Source of the DNA: Lachnospiraceae bacterium GAM79
GTDB lineage: Bacteria; Bacillota; Clostridia; Lachnospirales; Lachnospiraceae
Reading direction: 5' to 3'
NCBI GenBank assembly: GCA_020735665.1
Contig: CP085928.1
Coordinates: 744,001-808,000, forward strand
Length of the DNA stretch: 64,000 nucleotides
The notes under the pieces are model-generated. The model saw only the letters and a list, made by a program, of their open reading frames with translations, made no database searches and was not told where the DNA came from. Position numbers and translations under genes: made by a program. Below are positions 18,654 through 26,926 of this stretch, piece by piece. Position 1 is the stretch's first letter. Each line of letters begins with the position of its first letter.

Positions 18654-19889
18654 ATGGCGGTTATCAGAAGCTTTAAAGCATTCAGACCAAGACCGGATAT
18701 CTGCGACAGAGTGGCAGCATTGCCATATGATGTATATAACAGAAAAGAAGCCTGCGAGGAAGTGCGTCGGGAGCCGATGTCATTCTTAAAGGTAGATCGC
18801 GCAGAGACATCATTTGATGACAGTGTAGATACCTATGCACCGGAAGTATATAAGAAGGCTGGGGATCTTCTGCATGAGATGATGGAGGATGGCACTTATA
18901 TCGAAGAAGAAAAGCCGGTTTACTACATATATGAATTGATTATGGACGGACGTCATCAGACAGGTTTAGTTGCCTGTGCATCGATCGATGACTATATGAA
19001 TAACGTGATCAAGAAACATGAGAACACCAGAGAAGACAAAGAACAGGATCGTATCCGCCATGTAGAAGCCTGCGGTGCGCAGACCGGACCGATCTTCCTT
19101 GCCTATCGTTCGATTGATATCGTAAATCAGATCATTGACCGGGTAAAGTCAGGAGAGAAGCTGTATGGCTTTACTTCCCCTGATGGTATTACACATAATG
19201 TATGGATCATTAATGATGCAAATGATATCCGGACAATTCAGGATGCGTTTGCCGGTATCAATGAGATCTACATAGCAGACGGACATCATCGTTCTGCTTC
19301 CGCTGTAAAAGCAGGACTGCATATGAGAGAGAAGCATCCGGATTATACCGGAGAGGAAGAATTCAATTATTTCCTGTCGGTTCTGTTCCCGCATGATCAG
19401 TTGATGATCCTTCCGTATAATCGTGTTGTAAATGATCTGAACGGCATGACGGATGAAGAATTTTTAAAGAAGCTTGAAGATAAATTTGAAATAGAAGCCT
19501 GCAGCAAAGCTGTATCACCGGAGAAGAAGGGCAGCTTTGGTATGTATATGGATGGCAGCTGGTATAAATTAACGGTGAAGGACGGCGTGGTTCCGGAGGA
19601 TGTCGTCGGTTGTCTGGATGTATCTGTGCTTCAGGAAAATGTTCTGGCACCGATGCTTGGAATCGGCGATCCGAGAACGGACAAACGGATTCAGTTTGTC
19701 GGTGGTATTCGCGGACTGTCCGAGCTGGAACGATTGGTAGACGGCGGAAAGAAGGTAGCATTTTCCATGTATCCGACATCGATCACGGAGTTATTCGATA
19801 TCGCAGATGCAGGCAAACTGATGCCACCGAAGTCAACATGGTTTGAACCAAAGCTTCGAAGCGGAATCTTTATCCACAAGATAGTATAA
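18654..19889 (+). CDS. DUF1015 family protein
   Basis: A 411-residue protein starting VIRSFKAFRPRPDICDRVAALPYDV, the standard DUF1015 opening, with the family's hallmark IADGHHRSASAVKAG near residue 205. Function is not established. In related genomes, as I recall them, DUF1015 genes commonly sit beside serA/serC. Here serA is 8.4 kb upstream, separated by the glycan island and the kinase, so the original neighbourhood may have been split. CAGGAGGAACAGGAC precedes the ATG. The next gene starts 27 nt downstream, forming a DUF1015 / GlgB-like / MscS run. Confidence 0.9.
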   Translation: MAVIRSFKAFRPRPDICDRVAALPYDVYNRKEACEEVRREPMSFLKVDRAETSFDDSVDTYAPEVYKKAGDLLHEMMEDGTYIEEEKPVYYIYELIMDGRHQTGLVACASIDDYMNNVIKKHENTREDKEQDRIRHVEACGAQTGPIFLAYRSIDIVNQIIDRVKSGEKLYGFTSPDGITHNVWIINDANDIRTIQDAFAGINEIYIADGHHRSASAVKAGLHMREKHPDYTGEEEFNYFLSVLFPHDQLMILPYNRVVNDLNGMTDEEFLKKLEDKFEIEACSKAVSPEKKGSFGMYMDGSWYKLTVKDGVVPEDVVGCLDVSVLQENVLAPMLGIGDPRTDKRIQFVGGIRGLSELERLVDGGKKVAFSMYPTSITELFDIADAGKLMPPKSTWFEPKLRSGIFIHKIV

Positions 19890-19916
19890 ACAGAGTACAC
19901 AAGAGGAGAATGGGTT

Positions 19917-21830
19917 ATGACAAAGAACACAGAGATTTTCGTTCTGAATCAGGATGAGGTTATGGCGATTACGGGGGCGAGACATGGGGATCCACATCAT
20001 ATACTGGGGATGCATGCCTGCCTGGCTGATGTATATGTAAATGCATTTCTGCCGGATGCGGCAGAGGTTTATGTAGTGGATGAAAAGGATCAGACAGAAT
20101 ATCCGATGCACGTGGAATACGCCGATGGATTTTTTACTGTAAAGCTTGAGAATAAAAAGCCGTTTGCATATCAGTTGAAGATTGTTCGGAAGGTATGGGA
20201 TGCAGACGGAGAAGAAGCAGATGAAGCGATCCTGATAAAGGATGCATACAGCTTTTCTTATTCTGCGGATCTTGAAAAAGTAATGCAGGTGGTAAACGGA
20301 GAGGATGACATCGAATCAGGCTTCCGTATCAAAGAGTTATTTGGTGCAAGAAAGATGAACTTTGATGGCACAGAGGGCGTGGCGTTCTGTATTCAGGTTC
20401 CGGGCTGCGTCAGAGCCAGTGTGGTTGGTGATTTCAATAACTGGGACGGCAGAGTGAATCCGATGCGGAAGATTGACTACACGGATTTATTTGAGCTCTT
20501 TATTCCTTATGATATTGACCGGACCAGATACAAATTTGAAGTATTATATGAAAATGGTGCAACAGACATTTTCTCAGATCCATATGCAACGGCATTTGAA
20601 CCGGTTCCGGGTAATGCGTCCTTATTTACAGAGTTAACCTATGACTGGACGGATGCCGCGTATATGGCTGACCGAAAGAAGAAGGATATCAGCATGGAAC
20701 CTGTGAATATTTATGAGGTCCATATGCAGACATTTAAGACAGGTAAAGATGGAGAACGGATTTCTTACCGGACATTTGCAAAAGAGATTGCGGCCTATGC
20801 AAAGAGTATGAAATATAATTATGTCGAGCTTATGCCGATCATGGAATACGCGGAGGATGATACATGGGGATATGATACAACGGGTATCTATGCGCCGACA
20901 TCCAGATTTGGAACGCCTGTGGATTTTATGGAAATGGTTGATTATCTTCATGCAAAAGGCATCGGTGTGATCCTTGATATGGTATCGGTTATGGATATTG
21001 ATTGCATGACTTATTGGTTGGAGATGTATCATCTGGATGGTATCCGTCTGGATAATAAAGAGTTGATCCGTTCCTTCCGTAAGGTGACAGGAGACAGATA
21101 CGCAGATGTTATGGTAGATCTTACATGGAATACCACAGGGGTTGCAAAGCTTACGGAGTATATGAAGACTGCACCGGATCGCAGAGAGAATTTTGTAGAC
21201 TATGTATCTGCTGTGACCGGGTTTATTTCAGAAGATGAAGAAGTGAATGCATTATCACATGATCAGGTGGCATATGGTCAGGGCAGCTTCATAGAGAAGA
21301 TGCCGGGCGGCTATGAAGACAAATATGCGGATCTTCGTACATTTTATGGCTTGAATATGTTCCTCCCAGGTAAAAAACTGATGTTTATGGGACAGGAGCT
21401 TGGAATGTTTGGCGGCTTTGATGGCTATCATGTTATTGACTGGAGTGTTCTGGAGTTTGAAGCAAATAAATATCTTCAGAAGTATGTAAAGGATCTGAAT
21501 GCCTTATATCTTACAGAGCCGGCATTTTATGAAGCGGACAAGCTTCCGTTTGTATTTGCGGGAGAACAGGAGCCGCATACTGTATGCTTCACAAGAACAG
21601 ACAGCAGGGGTTCTGCCTGTTATGTAGTTGCTAACTTTGGAACCTCAGATCAGAAGAACTATGTATTACAGACAGGAGCTCCGGGAACTTATAAAGAGAT
21701 ATTCTCCAGTGATGCTGCAAAGTATGGTGGAGAGGGAAATAACAACAAACAGCAGAAGGTGACGAAGGATGGTGATATCGAGATCGTTCTTCCGGCACTT
21801 TCAATCACAGTATTGAAGAAGGTGAAATGA
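19917..21830 (+). CDS. GlgB-like protein lacking key catalytic features (probable pseudoenzyme)
   Basis: This 637-residue protein keeps the branching-enzyme layout: an N-terminal domain (ARHGDPHHILGMH), a CBM48-type module (VVGDFNNWDGRVNPM), a barrel start (NIYEVHMQTFK; YNYVELMPIMEY; TWGYDTTGIYAPTSRFG) and a late-barrel motif (ALSHDQVAYGQGSFIEKMPG). Key differences: the segment between barrel strand 3 (VILDMVSVM, normally DWVPAHF) and the nucleophile region (YHLDGIRLDN) is about 40-45 residues shorter than in GlgB. The acid/base motif AEEST is replaced by VDLTWN near residue 400, so the catalytic Glu is missing. The nucleophile Asp (379) and stabiliser Asp (449) remain. It may bind glucan or regulate rather than branch. 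GAGGAG precedes the ATG. Confidence 0.85.
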   Translation: MTKNTEIFVLNQDEVMAITGARHGDPHHILGMHACLADVYVNAFLPDAAEVYVVDEKDQTEYPMHVEYADGFFTVKLENKKPFAYQLKIVRKVWDADGEEADEAILIKDAYSFSYSADLEKVMQVVNGEDDIESGFRIKELFGARKMNFDGTEGVAFCIQVPGCVRASVVGDFNNWDGRVNPMRKIDYTDLFELFIPYDIDRTRYKFEVLYENGATDIFSDPYATAFEPVPGNASLFTELTYDWTDAAYMADRKKKDISMEPVNIYEVHMQTFKTGKDGERISYRTFAKEIAAYAKSMKYNYVELMPIMEYAEDDTWGYDTTGIYAPTSRFGTPVDFMEMVDYLHAKGIGVILDMVSVMDIDCMTYWLEMYHLDGIRLDNKELIRSFRKVTGDRYADVMVDLTWNTTGVAKLTEYMKTAPDRRENFVDYVSAVTGFISEDEEVNALSHDQVAYGQGSFIEKMPGGYEDKYADLRTFYGLNMFLPGKKLMFMGQELGMFGGFDGYHVIDWSVLEFEANKYLQKYVKDLNALYLTEPAFYEADKLPFVFAGEQEPHTVCFTRTDSRGSACYVVANFGTSDQKNYVLQTGAPGTYKEIFSSDAAKYGGEGNNNKQQKVTKDGDIEIVLPALSITVLKKVK

Positions 21831-21834
21831 TTAA

Positions 21835-22770
21835 GTGATAGGTATAGCATTGACAGAGAATCTGGCAGATACGACTGAGTCAGCATCAGAAGCGGCATCG
21901 GAGATCGTACAGGATGCAGAACAAAAAGCGGGATTGCTCAGACAGTATATGACAGATCTGCTTGACTGGTGCATGTCAAAGGTTGGTAGTCTGGTAGTGG
22001 CAGTCATTTTTATGGTGATCGGATTTCGGGTTGTGAAATGGATCATCAAGCTGATAAAGAGAACCTTTGAGCGTTCCAATATGGATGTCAGCGTTGCCGG
22101 ATTTTTACTGTCTGCCATCCGTATTCTGATGAACTTTATAATATTGATAACAGCGGCATCCATTGTCGGTTTTCAGGTTACTTCATTTGTTACATTGCTT
22201 GGAACGGCGGGTGTGACGATCGGTCTTGCGCTGCAGGGCAGCCTGTCCAATCTTGCCGGTGGTGTGTTGATCCTGATATTGAAACCATTTCATGTAGGCG
22301 ACTATATCATCGAGAATAATACCAAATGTGAAGGTGAGGTTGTATCGATCGATATATTCTATACAAAGCTTAAGACGATCGATAATCGTTCCGTAGTCAT
22401 ACCAAATGGAAGTATATCGAATACATCACTTGTGAATGTCACTTTACATGATAAGAGGCGGGCAGAGATCAAGATAGGAGTCGGTTACGATGAAGATCTG
22501 GACAAGGTAAAGCGTGTGGTACTGGATGCGGTAAAGACAGTTCCGGGATATCTGGCGGACGAAGCTGTGGATTTCTTCATTGATGAATTTGCCGACAGCA
22601 GCATTATGATATGTGTTCGATTCTATGCGAAGATCGACCGGTACTGGGATTCCGTCTGGGCAGCCAGATGGAATATCAAAAAAGCATTTGATGAAAATGA
22701 TATCGTTATTCCATACAATAAACTGGATGTCAACCTCGATTCTTGCAAAAAAACAGATAATCGAGTATAA
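21835..22770 (+). CDS. Small-conductance mechanosensitive channel (MscS family)
   Basis: A 311-residue membrane protein. Three hydrophobic segments are visible (about 45-70, 83-108 and 118-145). The third has the Gly/Ala-rich pore helix GTAGVTIGLALQGSLSNLAGG, the MscS signature, followed by the beta domain (FHVGDYIIENN; VVIPNGSISNTSLVN). It releases solutes on hypo-osmotic shock. The start is GTG at 21835 with AAGGTGAAA upstream, 4 nt after the GlgB-like stop, so the two are translationally linked. Repeat element C follows the stop. Confidence 0.92.
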   Translation: MIGIALTENLADTTESASEAASEIVQDAEQKAGLLRQYMTDLLDWCMSKVGSLVVAVIFMVIGFRVVKWIIKLIKRTFERSNMDVSVAGFLLSAIRILMNFIILITAASIVGFQVTSFVTLLGTAGVTIGLALQGSLSNLAGGVLILILKPFHVGDYIIENNTKCEGEVVSIDIFYTKLKTIDNRSVVIPNGSISNTSLVNVTLHDKRRAEIKIGVGYDEDLDKVKRVVLDAVKTVPGYLADEAVDFFIDEFADSSIMICVRFYAKIDRYWDSVWAARWNIKKAFDENDIVIPYNKLDVNLDSCKKTDNRV

Positions 22771-22794
22771 TAATCGGTTGTGATATGAAAACTA

Positions 22795-23005
22795 GATAAT
22801 TGTGTGATATTTTATCTTATTCGTGTTTAATGACTTACCAATACAGAGGCATTTGAGGTCGCCGGTCGTCACATTTCGTACTTAGTGAGTGCTTGCACGA
22901 AATTAGTACGAAAGTGCACCCTTGTGGTGTAGATGGCGCATATAAGCGTCCTCTGATTGGTAATGTCTATTGAACGCGAATATAGTAAAATATCACACAA
23001 TTATC
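22795..23005. repeat. Long inverted-repeat element, copy C (between mscS-like and cobW genes)
   Basis: Arms of about 57 nt: GATAATTGTGTGATATTTTA (from 22795) pairs with TAAAATATCACACAATTATC (to 23005). They continue inward to TTACCAATACAGAGGC versus CCTCTGATTGGTAATG. The core begins CATTTGAGGTCGCCGGTC, as in copies A and B, but the central hairpin is longer (TTTCGTACT ... TTAGTACGAAA, about 40 nt), followed by GGTGTAGATGGCGCATATAAGCG. It fills most of the 267-bp gap and ends 33 nt before the cobW start, so it is either in the cobW leader or between transcripts. Confidence 0.85.
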
Positions 23006-23037
23006 CGTACATTTAATAGATTAGGAGTGATTTAGAA

Positions 23038-24210
23038 ATGACAAAGATTGATATTATTTCCGGTTTCTTAGGTGCCGGAAAAACAACTCTGATCAAAAAG
23101 CTGATCGAAGAAGGCTTTAAGGGCGAGAAGCTTGTGTTGATTGAGAATGAATTTGGTGAGATCGGTATCGATGGCGGATTTTTAAAGGATGCAGGAGTAC
23201 AGATCACTGAGATGAATTCCGGTTGTATCTGCTGCTCTTTAGTCGGGGATTTTGGTACAGCTTTAAAGAAGGTTATTACAGAATATGCACCGGACAGAAT
23301 CATCATCGAGCCATCAGGTGTCGGTAAGCTTTCAGATGTCATCAAGGCTGTGAAAGATGTCGCAGAAGAAGTAGAAGTACAGCTTGACAGCTATACAACA
23401 GTTGCAGATGTATCGAAGTGTAAGATATACATGAAGAACTTTGGTGAATTCTTCAATAATCAGATCGAGAGTGCAAATACGATCGTATTGAGCAGGACAC
23501 AGACAGCTTCTCAGGATAAGATCGAGAAGGCAGTTGCCATGATTCGCGAGCACAATGCAGAAGCTACGATCATCACAACTCCATGGGATGATATTGATGG
23601 TTCCAAGATCAAAGAAGCTATGCAGAATCATAAATCTGTTAAGGATGCTTTATTTGAGGATGAAGATGAGCATGAGCATCATCACCATCATCACGCCCAT
23701 GATGACGAATGTGGTTGTGGCTGTCATGACCATGATCATGAACATCATCATCACGACCATGACGATGAATGTGGCTGTGACGATCATGACCACGATCACG
23801 AACATCATCATCACGACCATGACGATGAATGCGGCTGTGGCTGTCATGATCACGAGCATGAACATCATCACGACCATGATGATGAATGCGGTTGTGGCTG
23901 TCATGACCACGATCATCACCATCACCACCATGCGGATGAAGTGTTTACGAGCTGGGGCAAGGAGACTCCGCATAAGTTTAATGAAGATAAATTAAGAGAG
24001 ACTCTGGACGAGCTTGCTAACACAGAGGAATATGGTATTATCCTTCGTGCAAAGGGTATCGTTCCAAGTGATGGTACAGACTGGTTATACTTTGATCTTG
24101 TACCGGGTGAGTATGAGATCCGTAAGGGAAATCCGGATATCACAGGTAAGTTATGTGTGATCGGAAGCAAACTGGCAGAAGACAAGCTTGCAGAGCTGTT
24201 TGAGGTATAG
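23038..24210 (+). CDS. CobW/COG0523-type GTPase with a His/Cys-rich metal-binding region
   Basis: A 390-residue G3E-family GTPase, a likely metallochaperone. Walker A is GFLGAGKTTLIKKL (9-22). The COG0523 metal motif SGCICCSLV is at about 62-70, and IIEPSGVGKLSDVI follows. Residues about 205-300 are four tandem units of about 20 residues built from His-Asp clusters around DECGCGC, encoded by 57-60 bp repeats; one unit has lost a Cys pair. A C-terminal CobW domain follows. The extreme metal-binding capacity fits zinc or nickel handling. The metal is inferred, and no Zur box was recognised. A second CobW-like gene starts 6 nt downstream. Confidence 0.93.
   Translation: MTKIDIISGFLGAGKTTLIKKLIEEGFKGEKLVLIENEFGEIGIDGGFLKDAGVQITEMNSGCICCSLVGDFGTALKKVITEYAPDRIIIEPSGVGKLSDVIKAVKDVAEEVEVQLDSYTTVADVSKCKIYMKNFGEFFNNQIESANTIVLSRTQTASQDKIEKAVAMIREHNAEATIITTPWDDIDGSKIKEAMQNHKSVKDALFEDEDEHEHHHHHHAHDDECGCGCHDHDHEHHHHDHDDECGCDDHDHDHEHHHHDHDDECGCGCHDHEHEHHHDHDDECGCGCHDHDHHHHHHADEVFTSWGKETPHKFNEDKLRETLDELANTEEYGIILRAKGIVPSDGTDWLYFDLVPGEYEIRKGNPDITGKLCVIGSKLAEDKLAELFEV
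23695..23935 (+). repeat. In-frame tandem repeats encoding His/Asp/Cys units in cobW
   Basis: Four direct repeats of about 60, 60, 57 and 60 bp, each starting near GACCATGACGATGAATG. They encode a HDDECGC-plus-HDHDHEHHHH type unit. Synonymous differences between units show that the array is not a very recent expansion. Unit number is a likely site of strain variation. Confidence 0.85.
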
Positions 24211-24216
24211 GAGAAA

Positions 24217-25182
24217 ATGATGGCAAGACAACAGGAAACAGAGATTCCGGTTTATGTATTTATGGGCTTCCTTGATAGTGGTAAAACTACATTTGTGAAG
24301 GAGACATTATTAGACCGGGAATTCACCGGAGGCGCCAAGACCCTGCTTCTTGTATGCGAAGACGGTGAAGAAGAATACGATGAGAAAGACCTGAAAAAGA
24401 AAAATATTTTTCTGGAATTCATAGAAGAAGATCAGTTGAACACAGAGCACCTGTTAGATCTGCAGGACAAATATCAGCCGGAGCAGGTTATGATCGAATA
24501 CAATGGTATGTGGAAGCTGGATAAGATCTTTGATATCCGTGTGCCGAAGGGATGGACCGTTGTCCAGGTATTATCCTTTGTAAATGCTGAGACATATGAT
24601 GTATATCAGCAGAATATGAAAGCAACTATGATGGATCAGGTTAACAGTGCGGATATGGTAGTATTTAACCGTTGTGATGAGAATTCCAAACGTGCAGAAT
24701 GGCGCAGAGGGATCAAGGCAGTCAACAGACGGGCACAGATCATCTTTGAGATGAAGGATGGTTCGATCGCACCGGATGTGAATGACGAAGAAGATCTGCC
24801 ATATGATGTAAAGGCTGACGTGATCGAGCTGAACGATGAGGATTTCGGTATCTGGTATGTGGATGCCTCCGATCAGCCGGATCGTTATGTTGGTAAGAAG
24901 ATCCACTTCCGTGGCATGGTATTCAAGCCGAAACAGTATGGTAAGAATGCATTTGTACCGGGACGTTTTGCTATGACTTGCTGTGTAGAGGATATTACAT
25001 TTGTAGGCTTCAAATGCTATTACGATGGCTCTAAGAATCTGGTTGACAGACAGTGGGTAGATGTAACAGCAACGATCAAGAAAGAATACTATCCTGATTT
25101 TGAGGGAGATGGTCCGGTTCTCTATGCAGAGAAGGTTGTGCTGACCGGTCCGCCGGAAGAAGAGGTTGTATACTTCAGTTAA
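24217..25182 (+). CDS. CobW-like P-loop protein fused to a TIGR03943/DUF1980-like C-terminal domain
   Basis: The 321-residue protein has Walker A GFLDSGKTTFVKETLL (about 17-32) and later PGW-VVQVLSFVNAETYDVY and VVFNRCD, the guanine-specificity strand. It lacks the CxCC metal motif of canonical COG0523 proteins: the equivalent region reads VCEDGEEEYDEKD. From about residue 225 it resembles the C-terminal half of TIGR03943/YcgQ-type proteins (KIHFRGMVFKP; GRFAMTCCVEDITFVGF; DRQWVDVTATI), with a CC pair. Those proteins in bacilli are linked to zinc homeostasis with CobW GTPases, so fusion of the two parts is meaningful. It forms an operon with the upstream cobW. ATAGGAGAAAATG provides the ribosome site. 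Confidence 0.8.
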   Translation: MMARQQETEIPVYVFMGFLDSGKTTFVKETLLDREFTGGAKTLLLVCEDGEEEYDEKDLKKKNIFLEFIEEDQLNTEHLLDLQDKYQPEQVMIEYNGMWKLDKIFDIRVPKGWTVVQVLSFVNAETYDVYQQNMKATMMDQVNSADMVVFNRCDENSKRAEWRRGIKAVNRRAQIIFEMKDGSIAPDVNDEEDLPYDVKADVIELNDEDFGIWYVDASDQPDRYVGKKIHFRGMVFKPKQYGKNAFVPGRFAMTCCVEDITFVGFKCYYDGSKNLVDRQWVDVTATIKKEYYPDFEGDGPVLYAEKVVLTGPPEEEVVYFS

Positions 25183-25254
25183 AGGAATAAAGTAAAAAGA
25201 ATAAAATGCATTTGACTTTTTGAGTAGATACAAGTAGTATAAATGCAGGCGTAT

Positions 25255-25284
25255 AAAAAGCTGCCGTCAGGCAGCTTTTTATAT
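25255..25284 (+). terminator. Terminator after the cobW pair
   Basis: AAAAAGCTGCC (from 25256) pairs with GGCAGCTTTTT (to 25280) around a short loop, followed by ATATT. This is a strong intrinsic terminator about 75 nt after the stop. Confidence 0.88.
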
Positions 25285-25342
25285 TCAGGTCTGACTTGCT
25301 CCCGTGGAGAGACGGCAGGGATGTCGAAAGGAGCAGATGCAG

Positions 25343-26926
25343 ATGTACAGTAAAGTAACAAGTGGTGGAGTCCTTGGCGTAGAAGGACTTCTGATCCAGG
25401 TAGAAACAGACATTAATGATGGTTTACCAATGTTTAATATGGTAGGCTTTTTGTCTGCGTGCGTAAAAGAGGCCGGAGAACGAGTGAGAACAGCCCTTAA
25501 GAATTCCGGCTTTCAGATACCTCCTAAAAGGATTACGATCAATCTATCACCGGCAGATATCCGTAAGGAAGGAACTGCCTATGATCTTCCTATTGCCATA
25601 GGAATTATGGTATCTATGGGGATTATTCCGTCTGAAAGAACAGAAAATATTTTAATCTTAGGCGAACTGGGGCTTGACGGCAGAGTAAATGCTGTGTCAG
25701 GAATACTCCCGGTTGTTCATCATGCAGTAAAACAAGGTATCACACGCTGTCTGGTTCCTGCCGATAATGCTGAAGAAGCAGCATTGATCCGCAATATGGA
25801 GGTTATACCGATTCATACTCTATGTGAAGCGGAAGCATATCTGAATGACAGGATTGCGATCGAACCGGCGTATGTGGATGTTGAAGCCCTGCTTGATCAG
25901 GAAGAAAATGATGAGACAGGAGATTTTGCGGATATTAAAGGGCAGGAGATATTAAAACGAGGAATGGAGATTGCGGCTGCCGGTATGCATAATATACTGA
26001 TGACAGGCCCTGCCGGTTCAGGGAAATCCATGATCGCCAAATGTCTGCCGACCATTCTTCCCAGACTTTCGTTTGAGGAAAGTATCGAGATAACAAAGAT
26101 TTACAGTGTGGCAGGTCTTTTGAAAAAGAATCAGTCGATCATTACCGGACGCCCATTTCGTTCTCCGCATCATACGGTATCGGCCATTGCTCTTGCCGGG
26201 GGTGGAACGATCCCAAAACCGGGTGAGATCAGTCTCAGTCATAATGGGGTGTTGTTCTTGGATGAATTGCCGGAATTTAACCGGAATGCTCTCGAGGTTA
26301 TGCGGCAGCCGTTAGAGGATCGGGAGGTTACGATTGCAAGGATTCATGGCAAATATGTATATCCTGCGGGCTTTATGCTGGTAGCAGCCAGAAATCCATG
26401 TCCCTGTGGTATGTATCCGGATCTGAATAAATGCACCTGTTCGTACAGACAGATCCGGCAATATAATGCAAAGATCAGCAGACCGTTATTAGATCGAATC
26501 GATATCAATGTAAACGTACAAAAAGTTGCTTACGAAGACCTTCTCGGAACGAAAAAAGCAGAGACATCAGCACAAATTCGAAAGCGTGTGCTGGCTGCAC
26601 AGAAGATACAAAGGGAACGCTATAGATCAGAGAGCTTTCATTTTAATTCACAGTTAGACGGCAGACGCACACAGAAGTATATCAAGTTGGGATCGACGGA
26701 AGAGGCGATGATCCGTGATGTATTTGAGGAGACAGATCTGTCGGCGAGAGGATATAACAGAGTGCTTAAGATAGCGAGAACTATCGCGGATCTTGATGGA
26801 AGTCCCGAGATCAGGGAGATACATCTGAAAGAGGCCTTGTTTTTCCGATATCAGAATCTTCTTGAGGATGGTGAGACGGGAAGAAACAGATCTTACGGAA
26901 AGGGGGCTTTCGGATATGGATCTTGA
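25343..26926 (+). CDS. YifB/ComM-family Mg-chelatase-like AAA+ ATPase
   Basis: A 527-residue ATPase; ComM homologues are helicases that promote branch migration during natural transformation. An N-terminal Lon-like domain (MYSKVTSGGVLGVEGLLIQV; DINDGLPMFNMVGF) is followed by the AAA+ core with Walker A GPAGSGKSMIAKCLP, Walker B LFLDELPEFNRNALEVMRQP and a Zn-like knot NPCPCGMYPDLNKCTCS. A GTG at 25304 is in frame, but AAGGAG at 25328-25333 fits ATG 25343, and the family's N-terminus starts there. It overlaps dprA by 11 nt, the usual clostridial yifB-dprA coupling. Confidence 0.93.
   Translation: MYSKVTSGGVLGVEGLLIQVETDINDGLPMFNMVGFLSACVKEAGERVRTALKNSGFQIPPKRITINLSPADIRKEGTAYDLPIAIGIMVSMGIIPSERTENILILGELGLDGRVNAVSGILPVVHHAVKQGITRCLVPADNAEEAALIRNMEVIPIHTLCEAEAYLNDRIAIEPAYVDVEALLDQEENDETGDFADIKGQEILKRGMEIAAAGMHNILMTGPAGSGKSMIAKCLPTILPRLSFEESIEITKIYSVAGLLKKNQSIITGRPFRSPHHTVSAIALAGGGTIPKPGEISLSHNGVLFLDELPEFNRNALEVMRQPLEDREVTIARIHGKYVYPAGFMLVAARNPCPCGMYPDLNKCTCSYRQIRQYNAKISRPLLDRIDINVNVQKVAYEDLLGTKKAETSAQIRKRVLAAQKIQRERYRSESFHFNSQLDGRRTQKYIKLGSTEEAMIRDVFEETDLSARGYNRVLKIARTIADLDGSPEIREIHLKEALFFRYQNLLEDGETGRNRSYGKGAFGYGS

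Noticed and set aside
23695-23935. Possible CRISPR-like repeats
   Set aside because: The repeats are contiguous, in frame and coding; there are no spacers, and no cas genes in the window.
23555-23995. Open frames in other phases over the His-rich cobW repeats
   Set aside because: They are a by-product of low-complexity CAT/GAC repeats; the products are Met/Thr/Ile or Met/Val low-complexity strings.
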